The notes under the pieces were generated by a model. The model was not told the origin of the DNA and searched no databases. It saw only the letters and a list, made by a program, of their open reading frames with translations. The position numbers and the translations under genes were made by a program. Below are positions 1 to 9,186 of a stretch of 41,903 nucleotides of DNA, in pieces (positions within the stretch are counted from its first letter, which is position 1; each line of letters begins with the position of its first letter). Source of the stretch: an uncultured Bacilli bacterium (GTDB lineage Bacteria; Bacillota_I; Bacilli_A; RF39; UBA660); the NCBI GenBank assembly GCA_947588765.1, contig CANPZG010000006.1:1-41903 (forward strand), given 5' to 3'.

Positions 1-1
1 G

Positions 2-1576
2 AGAATAAGTATTATAAATGAAGTAAATAGATTAACAAATGTATTTATTGTCTTAATGAATCAAAAAGAAACATTAAAGGTATGTTTAAGTAACTATGGC
101 AAAAAATGTTTTGATATAACGAAAGAAAGAGATAAAGCGAAAGAAGAAACATTAATTAAGAAAAGAAAAGAAGAACTAAATGGATATCAAGAACAAGCCT
201 TTGGTAAAATAGATACCAAAATAAATAACTTAAGTGATATGGCCGAAGTAGAAGTAGCTTTGGAAGAATATGTTTATAATACTAAAGAAAACGTAAAAAA
301 ATTAAAAGAAGAATTAAATAATATAAATACTTTAGAAGAAATAGAAAAGTTAGAGAAAAAATATTATCTTTATTATGAATTTGGCAAAAGTTTAGTAACT
401 TATGAAGAAATAAAAGAATTATATAGAATAAAATTTAAGGTACTAACCAATGGCGTGGTGGGGACAATCCAACCCTTCATACAAAACAGAAATGTAGGAA
501 AGCAAGAATTAGAAGTTTATAAAGAAATAATTATGCAAAAAATAAATGCTTTATTAAAAGGAGACAATAAATATTTAAAGGAAACTTTTAATATTTATTA
601 TACTAAAGCATTATTAGAAATAACTAAACAATTAAAAAGGAAAAATGAATATAATCCTGAAACTATTTTACGAAGTCGTTATAAATTAAATTTATTATTA
701 GCAACTGAAGTTACGAGTGGCATTCCTTTGTTTTTTACTAATTATAAAATATATGCCAGTGACTATGTAGAATTACAAATGTATAATAGCATTTTTGATT
801 GGGAAGAAGAAATTCCTTTAGAAAGTATTTATCGCTTAGAAAAAATTAATAAAATTAAAAATCGTTCTTTATTATATGATTTATATGTTAAGAGTAATCC
901 TATTTTTAAAGATATATATTATTTGTTTCCAGGTGTAAAAAAAATAAAAAGAAGGCTTGTTATTTTTGATCCAGAAAATGGTTATTATAATTCATATGGT
1001 CCCACTACTGAACAATTGTTAGAAACAATAAAAAAAGAAGCAACAGGTAAAATCGTATTTATGCCAAATTCACTAAAAATATACGATTTTAACCTTTTTA
1101 AAGATACTTCAATAAAAGGTATTATCTTTCCCGAAGGATTTACTGTATTGGGTAATAAAGTATTAGCTTATAATAAATTGGCTTATGTTTCTTTACCTAG
1201 TACGCTTACCAAAATTAATGGTAATGTATTTGAATATGGTCAAATAATAAATACAATTGCCTTTACTAATTTTCAAAATTCAAATATTTTATGGAATAAA
1301 AATTTATTATGTAATTTGTTAAATGGATTAATTGATTCAGATGTTATACGAGAAACTAATAATGGTTATGTATTCAAAAATCATTTAAGATTTGATCAAA
1401 TAATTCTTCTTGATAGAGATAAAAGAATCGAAATATTGAATAAGGAGTTAGAATGTGAGTATGAGGCATTAAATGATAACTGTAATGTTACTATCGAAAA
1501 AATCCAAAAATTAGTTCAAGAAAAGATGGAAACTAAAAATGCAAAAGAAAAACTTATACTTTCAAAGCGTATTTAA
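2..1576 (+). CDS. Partial paralog 1 of a tandem family: constant N-terminal half, LRR-like C-terminus
   Basis: The reading frame is open from base 2, before the first ATG at 56, and its first codons read RISIINEVNRLTNVF. The same sequence lies about 145 residues into the two downstream paralogs, so the true start is off the left edge and ATG 56 is internal. The visible protein begins in a charged, helical, coiled-coil-like region and ends in a region with motifs such as IIFPEGFTVLG and VSLPSTLTKINGNVF. Those resemble degenerate BspA-type (LRR_5) repeats. No signal peptide or membrane segment is visible in the part present. Bases 107-169 are identical to 2157-2219 of the next gene. Function is unknown; a cytoplasmic binding or sensing role is only a guess. 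Confidence 0.75.
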   Translation, partial: RISIINEVNRLTNVFIVLMNQKETLKVCLSNYGKKCFDITKERDKAKEETLIKKRKEELNGYQEQAFGKIDTKINNLSDMAEVEVALEEYVYNTKENVKKLKEELNNINTLEEIEKLEKKYYLYYEFGKSLVTYEEIKELYRIKFKVLTNGVVGTIQPFIQNRNVGKQELEVYKEIIMQKINALLKGDNKYLKETFNIYYTKALLEITKQLKRKNEYNPETILRSRYKLNLLLATEVTSGIPLFFTNYKIYASDYVELQMYNSIFDWEEEIPLESIYRLEKINKIKNRSLLYDLYVKSNPIFKDIYYLFPGVKKIKRRLVIFDPENGYYNSYGPTTEQLLETIKKEATGKIVFMPNSLKIYDFNLFKDTSIKGIIFPEGFTVLGNKVLAYNKLAYVSLPSTLTKINGNVFEYGQIINTIAFTNFQNSNILWNKNLLCNLLNGLIDSDVIRETNNGYVFKNHLRFDQIILLDRDKRIEILNKELECEYEALNDNCNVTIEKIQKLVQEKMETKNAKEKLILSKRI

Positions 1577-1588
1577 CTATGCTAAAAT
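1560..1588 (+). promoter_or_regulatory. Putative promoter of paralog 2
   Basis: An extended -10 (TGC then TAAAAT at 1583-1588) lies 26 bases before the start codon. A poor -35 (TTTCAA, 1560-1565) sits 17 bp further upstream, overlapping the end of the preceding gene. The region between the -10 and the ATG, with its AAAAAGG ribosome site, closely matches that of the third paralog, which supports it as a conserved control region. Confidence 0.4.
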
Positions 1589-1613
1589 AAATACTACAAA
1601 AAGGTTTTAGATT

Positions 1614-3695
1614 ATGAAATTATTTAACATATTTAAGAAAAATAAAACAAAATTTATAACTAAGGAACTAATAAGTTTAAATGCTTTAGCTAAAGTTCCT
1701 GACATTGATTATTTTAAAGATAATAATCAGTTTTTGTTGTTAATTAATTTAAGAAAAAAAGAATATCTCGAAACTTTAATTAAAGAAAAAGTATTAACCA
1801 GTAGTGAATTAAAATCTAAGGAGTTACAAGATAAATTAAATATGTTACATAACTTAATCGAACAAAATACATTAGGTAACGATTTATTTGAAAAAGTTAT
1901 ATTTGATGAAGAAGATAAAGTAAAAGCATTAATAATCTTGCGAAAGTTTACAATATATAATGAAAAAATAATAGAACTAGAAGAAGAAGTAGTAAGTAGA
2001 ATAATAGCCTTAAAAGAAATATTAAAAAGAACTTTTTTAAATAAACAAAAGAGAATAAGCATTATAAACGAAGTAAATAGATTAACAAATGTATTTATCG
2101 TTTTAATGAATCAAAAAGAAACATTAAGAGTATGTTTAAGCAACTATAGTAAGAAGTGTTTTGATATAACGAAAGAAAGAGATAAAGCGAAAGAAGAAAC
2201 ATTAATTAAGAAAAGAAAAAAAGAACTAAATGAATATCAAGAACAAGCTTTTGGTAAAAGAAACATAGAAATAAATAATTTAAATGATATGGCTAAAGTA
2301 GAAGTAGCATTAGAAGATTATGTTTATAATTATAAGTGGAAAATGTTTGATCTAGATAAACAACTAGAATTATATGAAAATGACTATAAAAAAATTTTAG
2401 AAATAGAAAATAAATGTAAATTGTATTATGAATTTGGTAAAAATATAATTAATAAAGAAGATTTAAAAAAGTTATATCGTTTAAAATTTAAATATTTTAC
2501 TCATTGGAGATACGCAAATGGTAATCCAGTGTTAATAAAACCTTTTATAAATGAAGAAACATCTAAATTAGAATTAGAAGTATATGAAGAAATTATATTT
2601 GGTTTTATTAATGACATTTATAACAATAATCATAGCTTTTTTTCATTAAATTCAACATTTGGGGATTATTCTTTTAAAGTATTGAATTTATTAAAAAAAG
2701 AACTACAAACGAATGGTAAATATGAAACATTAGAAATACTAAAAGATAAATATAAATTGAATTTATTAATGGCTTTTTCATATCCAATAAACATTGATGC
2801 AATGAGAGAAATATACAAAAAAAATTATGTTAAAAAAAGTGATTACCCAGAAATTAATTTTTATGAATCTGAATTTGAATGGAATGAATATTTACCTTTA
2901 GAAACCATTAATGAATTAAAATTAATTCAAAATCAAAAGAAAGATATAGGATTGTATTTATTCGTAAGAAAATATTATTACTTATTAGATAAAAGTAAAC
3001 TTGTTTATTATTTGCCAGAAGGATTAAAAAAGGTTGGCCTTTTAGATGAGGTTAATGGTAGTGGCTTGGAATTACAAAATCAAACAAATGATAATAAAAA
3101 TTTTGTGAAATTTATTCGCCAAAATATGGAAGGTAAAGTTGTTGTCTTTCCTACAACTTTAAAGTATGTTTTAGGAGATTTAATTGGTAATACTGAAATA
3201 AAAGAATTACGATTAAATAAAGGGTTAGAATATTTCAATTTTAATTTTTCTTCAACATCAAATATTAAGAAAATATTGATACCATCGACAGTTATACCAT
3301 TTAGTTATGGACTTCATAAGCAAGACGGAGCTAAATTGGAAACAATTCATTTTTATAATTTTGATAAATCATTTTTTTATAATAATATAGAAAACTTAAA
3401 AAGCTTATTTATTCCTTATATAAAAATAGTAGAAGACGAAATAGTTTATAGTCAAAAAAAGGGAATAAAGAAAAATTTTTATCGCTGTGAATTAACCATC
3501 GACAAAATAATTATTGATTTTAGTAATAATGATTTTCCTACAAGGATAACAATAAAAAAAGAAAGATGTTATGCATATATGCATGACTATTCAATTGAGA
3601 AAGGTATATATGCATTAGTGGAAAAGTTAAACGAAAGAATTATGGAAGAAGTAGCTATTCATCGTGGTGTTCATGTATGGGAATTAACTAAATAA
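1614..3695 (+). CDS. Paralog 2 of the tandem constant/variable family (693 aa)
   Basis: Starts at ATG 1614 (MKLFNIFKKNKTKF), with AAAAAGG about 9 bases upstream. Residues 1 to about 225 are very close to paralog 3 and to the visible part of paralog 1, and are rich in Lys, Glu and Leu with predicted long helices. From about residue 235 the three proteins diverge strongly. The C-terminal third has degenerate LRR_5-like phrases, including YYLPEGLKKVG, VVVFPTTLKYVLG, IKELRLNKGLEYF and IKKILIPSTVIP. There is no signal peptide, membrane span or catalytic motif. I do not recognise the family. Shared N-termini with divergent C-termini suggest duplication followed by gene conversion or domain replacement. 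Confidence 0.8.
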   Translation: MKLFNIFKKNKTKFITKELISLNALAKVPDIDYFKDNNQFLLLINLRKKEYLETLIKEKVLTSSELKSKELQDKLNMLHNLIEQNTLGNDLFEKVIFDEEDKVKALIILRKFTIYNEKIIELEEEVVSRIIALKEILKRTFLNKQKRISIINEVNRLTNVFIVLMNQKETLRVCLSNYSKKCFDITKERDKAKEETLIKKRKKELNEYQEQAFGKRNIEINNLNDMAKVEVALEDYVYNYKWKMFDLDKQLELYENDYKKILEIENKCKLYYEFGKNIINKEDLKKLYRLKFKYFTHWRYANGNPVLIKPFINEETSKLELEVYEEIIFGFINDIYNNNHSFFSLNSTFGDYSFKVLNLLKKELQTNGKYETLEILKDKYKLNLLMAFSYPINIDAMREIYKKNYVKKSDYPEINFYESEFEWNEYLPLETINELKLIQNQKKDIGLYLFVRKYYYLLDKSKLVYYLPEGLKKVGLLDEVNGSGLELQNQTNDNKNFVKFIRQNMEGKVVVFPTTLKYVLGDLIGNTEIKELRLNKGLEYFNFNFSSTSNIKKILIPSTVIPFSYGLHKQDGAKLETIHFYNFDKSFFYNNIENLKSLFIPYIKIVEDEIVYSQKKGIKKNFYRCELTIDKIIIDFSNNDFPTRITIKKERCYAYMHDYSIEKGIYALVEKLNERIMEEVAIHRGVHVWELTK

Positions 3696-3729
3696 ATATT
3701 AATTCCCTTTATTAAAAAGTATTAAGCAA

Positions 3730-3758
3730 TTGTTTAACAATTATATTTATGTTAGAAT
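3730..3758 (+). promoter_or_regulatory. Promoter of paralog 3
   Basis: TTGTTT at 3730-3735 and TAGAAT at 3753-3758 are separated by 17 bp, with an extended TG one base before the -10. The start codon is at 3784, preceded by AAAAAGG at 3768-3774. The downstream half matches the region upstream of paralog 2. Confidence 0.6.
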
Positions 3759-3783
3759 AAACACTATAAAAAGGTTTTTGTTT

Positions 3784-5892
3784 ATGAAATTATTTGAGAT
3801 ATTTAAGAAAAATAAAACAAGATTCGTAACTCAGGAACTAATTAGCTTAAATGCTTTAGCTAAAGTCCCTAATATTGATTATTTTAAAGATAATAATCAA
3901 TTTTTGTTGTTGATTAATTTAAGAAAAAAAGAATATTTAGAAACTTTAATCAAAGAAAAAGTCTTAACCAGTACTGAATTAAAAAGCGATGAATTACAAA
4001 ATAAATTAAATATGCTTCATAACTTAATAGAACAAAATACGTTAGGGAATGATTTATTTGAAAAAGTTATATTTGATGAACAAGATAAAGTAAAAGCCTT
4101 AATAATCTCGCGAAAAATTGCAATATATAATGAAAAAATAATAGAACTTGAAGAAGAAGTTGTAAGTAGAATAATAGCTTTAAAAGAAATATTAAAAAGA
4201 ACTTTTTTAAACAAACAAAAAAGAATAAATATCATAAATGAAATAAATAGATTAACGAATGTATTTATCATCTTAATGAATCAAAAAGAAACATTAAAGG
4301 TATGTTTAAGTAATTATGGCAAGAAATGTTTTGATATAACGAAAGAAAGAGATTTAGAAAAAGAAGAAAATTTAATTAAGAAAAGAAAAAAAGAACTAAA
4401 TGACTATCAAGAACAAGCTTTTGGCAGAATAGATACCCAAATAAATAACTTAAGTGATATGGCCAAAGTAGAAGTAGCTTTAGAAGAATATATTTATGTT
4501 AATAAAGAAAAAATAAATGAAGAAATAGCTAATTTAAATGAAGTATCTTTATTGAATAATGGTCTTGATAATTTAAAAAAGGTAATCACTAAATTTAATC
4601 TTTATTATGAACTTGGCAAAAATGTTATTCCCATTGATTATATTAAAAGATTATATGAAATTAAATTTAGACTTTTAACAATGAATATTGTGGGTTGCAT
4701 AGAACCATTTATTACAGAACAAACTAGAGAATTAGAATTAACGGTTTATAAAGAAATAATTGAAAAATATCTTCATGAAATAATAATCCAAAAAGAAAAT
4801 GCTATATACGATAAAGATTGGAAAAAAGCCTTAAATTTAATAAGAGAAGAACTAAAAATAAATGGAAAATATGATGCTTTAGCAATATTAAAAGATAAAT
4901 ATTATTTAAATTTTTTACTTGCAGCTAAAGGTAATGCTTTAGATATTTTCTATAATAATTATTTAGTGGAAAAGAAAAATTTCCCCGAAATTTATTTCTT
5001 CGATGATTTATTTGTTTGGGATGACGAATTACCTATTGCTACAATATATCGTTTAAAAAATTTTCAAAATCCGAAGAAGAAAAATATTTTATATGAATTA
5101 ACGATAAAACATTCTTCAAAAAATAATAATGGATTTTATTATATTCCTGAAGGAATAAAGGAAATAGATACTTTGGGAAAATCTTTTTGGGCTTTAGCTC
5201 CTTATTCACCTGACACCAAAGATTTTGCACGATATCTTGAGTTTATGAAGAAGAAAAATATTAATGAATATTTGTATTTATATTTAAAAAAATTAGTTGA
5301 ATGGAAAAAAGTAGTATTTCCTAAAAGTTTACGAAAAGTTAAAGGCTACTTTTTTGATAAGTGCTATGTATATGAAGCCCATTTTAATGAAGGATTAGAA
5401 GAATTAGATGGCAGTGTTTTATGTGGATTAGATAAAGTAGTTATCCCAGGAAGCATAAAAAGAATTATTCCCAATAAAAAGATAAAAGAATTAAAATATC
5501 TTGAATTTGATATATCCAAAGATTCTTCTATTTTGTATGATAAGGAACAATTTAAAAATTTATTGGAAGGACAAATTTATATAGATATTATAAATGATAA
5601 TCCAAATAGTATACATATGGCTATTAAATCAAATCTTCAAACTATTTCTTTTAATTACTATGATGTTTTTGTTTACAGTATTGATGTAGATGCTTTTGAT
5701 AATAAAATTTCGAATATGAAAATAGATTATAAGATAAAATATCTTCATGATGATAATAATAAAGTAATAGAAGAAGCTGAATCCAAAGATTTATATATAG
5801 AAATGTTATTAGAGAAAATTTATGAACTTCCCTTTATAAAAGACACTGAAAAATATGGAATTTATAAAAAAGAATTGAAGAAAAATAATTGA
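3784..5892 (+). CDS. Paralog 3 of the tandem constant/variable family (702 aa)
   Basis: ATG 3784 is preferred over an in-frame ATG at 3730. It has an AAAAAGG site at the right distance, it aligns with the MKLF start of paralog 2, and the promoter -35 overlaps 3730. Residues 1 to about 225 match the other paralogs (for example KETLKVCLSNYGKKCFDITK). The rest is divergent and ends in LRR_5-like phrases such as YYIPEGIKEI, VVFPKSLRKVKG, HFNEGLEELDG and KVVIPGSIKRI. No export signal is seen. It ends in TGA. Function unknown; it may be a cytoplasmic protein with a shared interaction module and a variable recognition module, which is inference from the layout. Confidence 0.8.
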   Translation: MKLFEIFKKNKTRFVTQELISLNALAKVPNIDYFKDNNQFLLLINLRKKEYLETLIKEKVLTSTELKSDELQNKLNMLHNLIEQNTLGNDLFEKVIFDEQDKVKALIISRKIAIYNEKIIELEEEVVSRIIALKEILKRTFLNKQKRINIINEINRLTNVFIILMNQKETLKVCLSNYGKKCFDITKERDLEKEENLIKKRKKELNDYQEQAFGRIDTQINNLSDMAKVEVALEEYIYVNKEKINEEIANLNEVSLLNNGLDNLKKVITKFNLYYELGKNVIPIDYIKRLYEIKFRLLTMNIVGCIEPFITEQTRELELTVYKEIIEKYLHEIIIQKENAIYDKDWKKALNLIREELKINGKYDALAILKDKYYLNFLLAAKGNALDIFYNNYLVEKKNFPEIYFFDDLFVWDDELPIATIYRLKNFQNPKKKNILYELTIKHSSKNNNGFYYIPEGIKEIDTLGKSFWALAPYSPDTKDFARYLEFMKKKNINEYLYLYLKKLVEWKKVVFPKSLRKVKGYFFDKCYVYEAHFNEGLEELDGSVLCGLDKVVIPGSIKRIIPNKKIKELKYLEFDISKDSSILYDKEQFKNLLEGQIYIDIINDNPNSIHMAIKSNLQTISFNYYDVFVYSIDVDAFDNKISNMKIDYKIKYLHDDNNKVIEEAESKDLYIEMLLEKIYELPFIKDTEKYGIYKKELKKNN

Positions 5893-5937
5893 AAAAATAT
5901 AGTTTCTAATATATAATTTTAATAGGAGTTGATAGAT

Positions 5938-6522
5938 ATGGCTAGAACGCCTTTTAAGAAAAGTATTAAAAATATTTATAACAATTTTATTAATTATTCA
6001 TTTATTGTGGCAATATTAACATTTATTTTAGGATTTTTGTTATTATTTTTAACAAATGTTACTACGAAAGTAATTGGTATTATTGCGGGTATTAGTTGTA
6101 TTGGTAGTGGGATTAGTTCTATTTATAACTATCTAAAAAGAGATGGAGCAAGATTATTCCAATATAGCGTTATTTTTGCTTCATTATATATTTTAATTGG
6201 AGCTCTATTAATTATATATCCTTATCAAGCAATGAGTTTTGTTACTATTTGGTTAGGTATATATATGGTTGTAAAAGGATTACTAAAAGTAAATTATGGT
6301 TTATGGTTTAAAAAAGGTAATGAAGATTGCTGGTTAGTAACTTTAGCATCAGGTATCTTAATTGCTTTAATTGGTATTGTTTTAATCTTTAATCCATTTA
6401 AAGCAGCATTCGCTGTAAATCAAATAATTGGAATTTTCTTAATGATAACTGGTGTTATTGATTTTACCAATACATTTATGTTTAAAAAAAGAAATAAAGA
6501 AATAATGGATATATTCTGGTAA
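5938..6522 (+). CDS. HdeD/DUF308-like membrane protein
   Basis: About 194 residues with five to six hydrophobic segments paired by short Gly-rich turns (FILGFLLLF, IIGIIAGISCIGSG, LYILIGALLIIYP, IWLGIYMVVKG, GILIALIGIVLIFNP, IIGIFLMITG). This is the pattern of the HdeD/DUF308 family of small integral membrane proteins. ATG 5938 is chosen because AGGAG at 5924-5928 sits 9 bases upstream; a TTG at 5929 would abut that site. The gene lies 21 bp before enolase and is probably cotranscribed with it. HdeD is linked to acid stress in Escherichia coli; the role in Bacillota is not established. Confidence 0.7.
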   Translation: MARTPFKKSIKNIYNNFINYSFIVAILTFILGFLLLFLTNVTTKVIGIIAGISCIGSGISSIYNYLKRDGARLFQYSVIFASLYILIGALLIIYPYQAMSFVTIWLGIYMVVKGLLKVNYGLWFKKGNEDCWLVTLASGILIALIGIVLIFNPFKAAFAVNQIIGIFLMITGVIDFTNTFMFKKRNKEIMDIFW

Positions 6523-6543
6523 GAAATACGAGGGGTTGAAAAA

Positions 6544-7776
6544 ATGAAAATAAAAGATATTAAAGCAAGAGAAATATTAGATAGTAGAGGTAATCCTACA
6601 GTTGAAGTTGATATGATTTTAGATAATGGGATTGTAGGTACTGCAAGTGTTCCAAGTGGAGCTTCTACTGGTTCAAGGGAAGCTTTAGAATTAAGAGATA
6701 ATGATATAAATAGATATATGGGTAAAGGTGTCCTTAATGCAGTTAGTAATGTTTTAACTATTATTAAACCAGCTTTAGTAGGTAAAGAAATTAATCAAAA
6801 TGAAGTTGATAAAACTTTATTAGACTTAGATAAAACGGAAAATAAATCTAAACTTGGGGCTAATGCGATGCTTGCCGTTTCTTTAGCGTCTTTAAAATGC
6901 TTAGCTAAATTAGATAATAAAGAAATTTATGAGTATATCACAAGTGGCAATGTGTCTTTACCTATTCCAATGATTAATATTATTAATGGGGGAAAGCATG
7001 CTGAAAATAATTTAGATATTCAAGAATTTATGATTATTCCCGTGGTTAAAACAATGCGAGAAAGAGTAAGAATTGCAAGTGAAGTATTTCATAACTTAAA
7101 AAAGATATTACATGAAGATAACCTAAGCACTGGTGTTGGTGATGAAGGTGGTTTTGCACCAAATCTTGGTAAAAATACTGATGCTTTTGATTATATAATG
7201 AAAGCAATTGAAGCTTCAGGTTATAAAGCTGGTAAAGATATTTTTATTGGTATTGATGCGGCAGCGAGTGAATTTTATAATAAAGAAACCCAAAAATATA
7301 GTCTAGATGGTAAAGAATTATCAACTGCTGAATTAACGAACTTTTATGTAGATATTGTTAATAAATATCCAATATTAAGTATTGAAGATCCATTCTTTGA
7401 AGATGATTTTGATGCTTTAGCTAACCTAACTAAACTTATTGGCAATAAAGTTATGCTTGTAGGGGATGATTATTTTGTCACTAATGAAAAATACTTAAAT
7501 AAAGGAATTGAATTACATGCAGGGAATGCTATTCTTTTAAAAGCTAATCAAATTGGAACGGTAAGTGAAATGATTAAAACGATAGTTTTAGCTAAAAATA
7601 ATAAATATAAAACAATTATTTCTCATCGTAGTGGTGAAACAGAAGATACTTTTATTGCTGATTTTGCGGTTGGACTTGATTTAGGTTTTATTAAAACGGG
7701 TTCAATGTCTCGAGGAGAAAGAATTGCTAAATATAATCGTTTAATGAAAATAGAAGAGGATTTGTTGAGAAAATAG
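6544..7776 (+). CDS. eno: Enolase (phosphopyruvate hydratase)
   Basis: Converts 2-phosphoglycerate to phosphoenolpyruvate in glycolysis. Family signatures occur in order: REILDSRGNPTVEVD, SGASTGSREALELRD, INGGKHAENNLDIQEFMI, GDEGGFAPN, IGIDAAASEF, SIEDPF, VGDD, ILLKANQIGT and ISHRSGETED. The magnesium ligands (Asp in GIDAA, Glu in SIEDPF, Asp in VGDD) and the catalytic Lys in LLKANQ are present, so it should be active. At 410 residues it is slightly short for the family. Some usually constant sites differ: GDDYFVTN where GDDLFVTN is usual, and KTGSMSRGERIAKYN near the end. This suggests a divergent lineage. A GAGGGG site precedes ATG 6544, and a terminator follows the stop directly. Confidence 0.96.
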   Translation: MKIKDIKAREILDSRGNPTVEVDMILDNGIVGTASVPSGASTGSREALELRDNDINRYMGKGVLNAVSNVLTIIKPALVGKEINQNEVDKTLLDLDKTENKSKLGANAMLAVSLASLKCLAKLDNKEIYEYITSGNVSLPIPMINIINGGKHAENNLDIQEFMIIPVVKTMRERVRIASEVFHNLKKILHEDNLSTGVGDEGGFAPNLGKNTDAFDYIMKAIEASGYKAGKDIFIGIDAAASEFYNKETQKYSLDGKELSTAELTNFYVDIVNKYPILSIEDPFFEDDFDALANLTKLIGNKVMLVGDDYFVTNEKYLNKGIELHAGNAILLKANQIGTVSEMIKTIVLAKNNKYKTIISHRSGETEDTFIADFAVGLDLGFIKTGSMSRGERIAKYNRLMKIEEDLLRK

Positions 7777-7795
7777 TACCAAATGGTACTTTTTT
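7775..7795 (+). terminator. Rho-independent terminator after eno
   Basis: AGTACC (7775-7780), loop AAAT, then GGTACT (7785-7790) run into a T tract. The stem overlaps the TAG stop. Confidence 0.8.
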
Positions 7796-7808
7796 AATGA
7801 AATAATTT

Positions 7809-7900
7809 TGACTATTTTAAAATAATAATACTGACTAATTTAAAACAAGTATATTGGCTAATTTAAAATTGAACTATTGACTTTTTTAAAATTATCATGT
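7809..7900. repeat. Four tandem 23-bp repeats upstream of the ATPase gene
   Basis: Four units begin at 7809, 7832, 7855 and 7878, each exactly 23 bp. The first 15 bases follow the consensus TGACTAATTTAAAAT (unit 1 TGACTATTTTAAAAT, unit 3 TGGCTAATTTAAAAT, unit 4 TGACTTTTTTAAAAT), and the last 8 bases vary. The fourth unit supplies the -35 of the downstream promoter. The exact two-turn period suggests side-by-side protein binding, as at an operator or iteron array. No binder is identified. Confidence 0.8.
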
Positions 7901-7906
7901 TATAAT
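7877..7906 (+). promoter_or_regulatory. Promoter of the AAA/DUF4143-type ATPase gene
   Basis: TTGACT (7877-7882) and TATAAT (7901-7906) are 18 bp apart, with TG one base before the -10. The -35 lies in the last 23-bp repeat, so a protein filling the repeat array would compete with RNA polymerase. Confidence 0.75.
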
Positions 7907-7926
7907 TTTACTGGGTGAATGATTTT

Positions 7927-9141
7927 ATGTACGAAAGAGAAGCAAAAGAAGCAATAAAAAAAGTAAGTAATAGCTTTAAAGTATTATTAGTTACTGGCCC
8001 TAGACAAGTTGGCAAAACGACTCTTTTATTAAGTATGAAGCCAGATAATATGGAATATGTTACCTTAGATGATGAAGTATTAAGAAATCAAGCAATAAAT
8101 GATCCAAAAATGTTTTTGGAAGAACATCCAGCACCACTGTTTATCGATGAAGTTCAATATGCTCCTAATTTATTTTCTTATATAAAAATGAATGTTGATA
8201 AAGAAAATAATTATGGAATGTATTGGTTAACCGGCTCTCAACAATTTCATTTAATGAAAAATGCCAGTGATTCTCTCGCTGGAAGAGTAGGTATTGTAAG
8301 TTTAAATAGTTTTACCTATTCTGAAATTATGAAAAGTGCTAAAAAAAAATTATTTAAACCCGATAATTTTAAAAATAGTGATTATATTGACATAAATGAA
8401 TTATTTAAAATTATATATAAAGGTGGTATGCCAGAACTTTATAAAAATAAAAAATTAGATATGAAATTATATTTTCAAGCATATATTGATACTTATATTT
8501 CTCGAGATGTTAGAGAATTAACAAAAGTTGGCGATACTGAAGCTTTTAAAAAATTTATTATAAGTGTTGCATCAAGAACTGGAGAACAATTAAATTATAC
8601 AGCTTTATCACTAGATGCAGGAATTTCTGTTCCTACTGCTAAAGCATGGTTATCAATTTTAACAACATTAGGAATAGTATATTTATTAGAACCATTTATG
8701 AATACAAAATTAAAGAGATTAACTCATATGCCTAAAATAATATTTATGGATACTGGTCTTGCGGCTTTTCTAGCGGGTTGGGAAAGTGCAAGAGATTTAC
8801 AACTAAGTTCTTATGCGGGACATTATTTTGAAACATATGTTATTAGTGAAATAGTAAAATCTTATAATGCTCAAGGTATAAGACCTAACATTTCTTATTA
8901 TCGAGATAAAGAACAAAATGAAATTGATTTAGTTTTCTATAAAAATGATACATTGCATCCTTTTGAAATAAAAAAAACATCATCCCCTAATAAAGGAATG
9001 ATAAAATCTTTTAATCTATTAGAAAAAACTGGCAAGAAAATAGGAAAAGGTGGTTTAATTTGTAATTATGATAAATTAATGCATTTAGATAGTAATAATT
9101 ATATAATACCTATTTCTTCAGTTATAAATATATCAAAATAA
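7927..9141 (+). CDS. AAA ATPase with C-terminal DUF4143-type domain
   Basis: The N-terminal AAA domain has Walker A GPRQVGKT (about residues 24-31), Walker B PLFIDEVQ, a WLTGSQQF sensor-like motif and the conserved GGMPEL and YISRDVREL phrases of this family. The C-terminal part ends in FETYVISEIVK, YYRDKEQNEIDLVFY and HPFEIKK. The last two resemble the E/D-x-K core of PD-(D/E)XK nuclease folds, as expected for DUF4143-type proteins. ATG 7927 is preferred: GGTGA at 7914-7918 sits upstream, whereas GTG 7915 lies within that site and nearly at the transcription start. The family is common in bacterial and archaeal genomes with no firm role. A second copy lies at 24934-26235. The repeat array upstream suggests tight control. 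Confidence 0.85.
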   Translation: MYEREAKEAIKKVSNSFKVLLVTGPRQVGKTTLLLSMKPDNMEYVTLDDEVLRNQAINDPKMFLEEHPAPLFIDEVQYAPNLFSYIKMNVDKENNYGMYWLTGSQQFHLMKNASDSLAGRVGIVSLNSFTYSEIMKSAKKKLFKPDNFKNSDYIDINELFKIIYKGGMPELYKNKKLDMKLYFQAYIDTYISRDVRELTKVGDTEAFKKFIISVASRTGEQLNYTALSLDAGISVPTAKAWLSILTTLGIVYLLEPFMNTKLKRLTHMPKIIFMDTGLAAFLAGWESARDLQLSSYAGHYFETYVISEIVKSYNAQGIRPNISYYRDKEQNEIDLVFYKNDTLHPFEIKKTSSPNKGMIKSFNLLEKTGKKIGKGGLICNYDKLMHLDSNNYIIPISSVINISK

Positions 9142-9186
9142 AGTATATTTTTTTCAAAATTAATCATCATATAAATGGTGAAGAAA

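Noticed and set aside
3730-3783. N-terminal extension of paralog 3 from ATG 3730
   Set aside because: These bases hold the promoter and ribosome site; the protein aligns with paralog 2 from ATG 3784.
7809-7900. CRISPR array
   Set aside because: The 23-bp period leaves only 8 variable bases per unit, so there is no room for spacers, and no cas genes are nearby.
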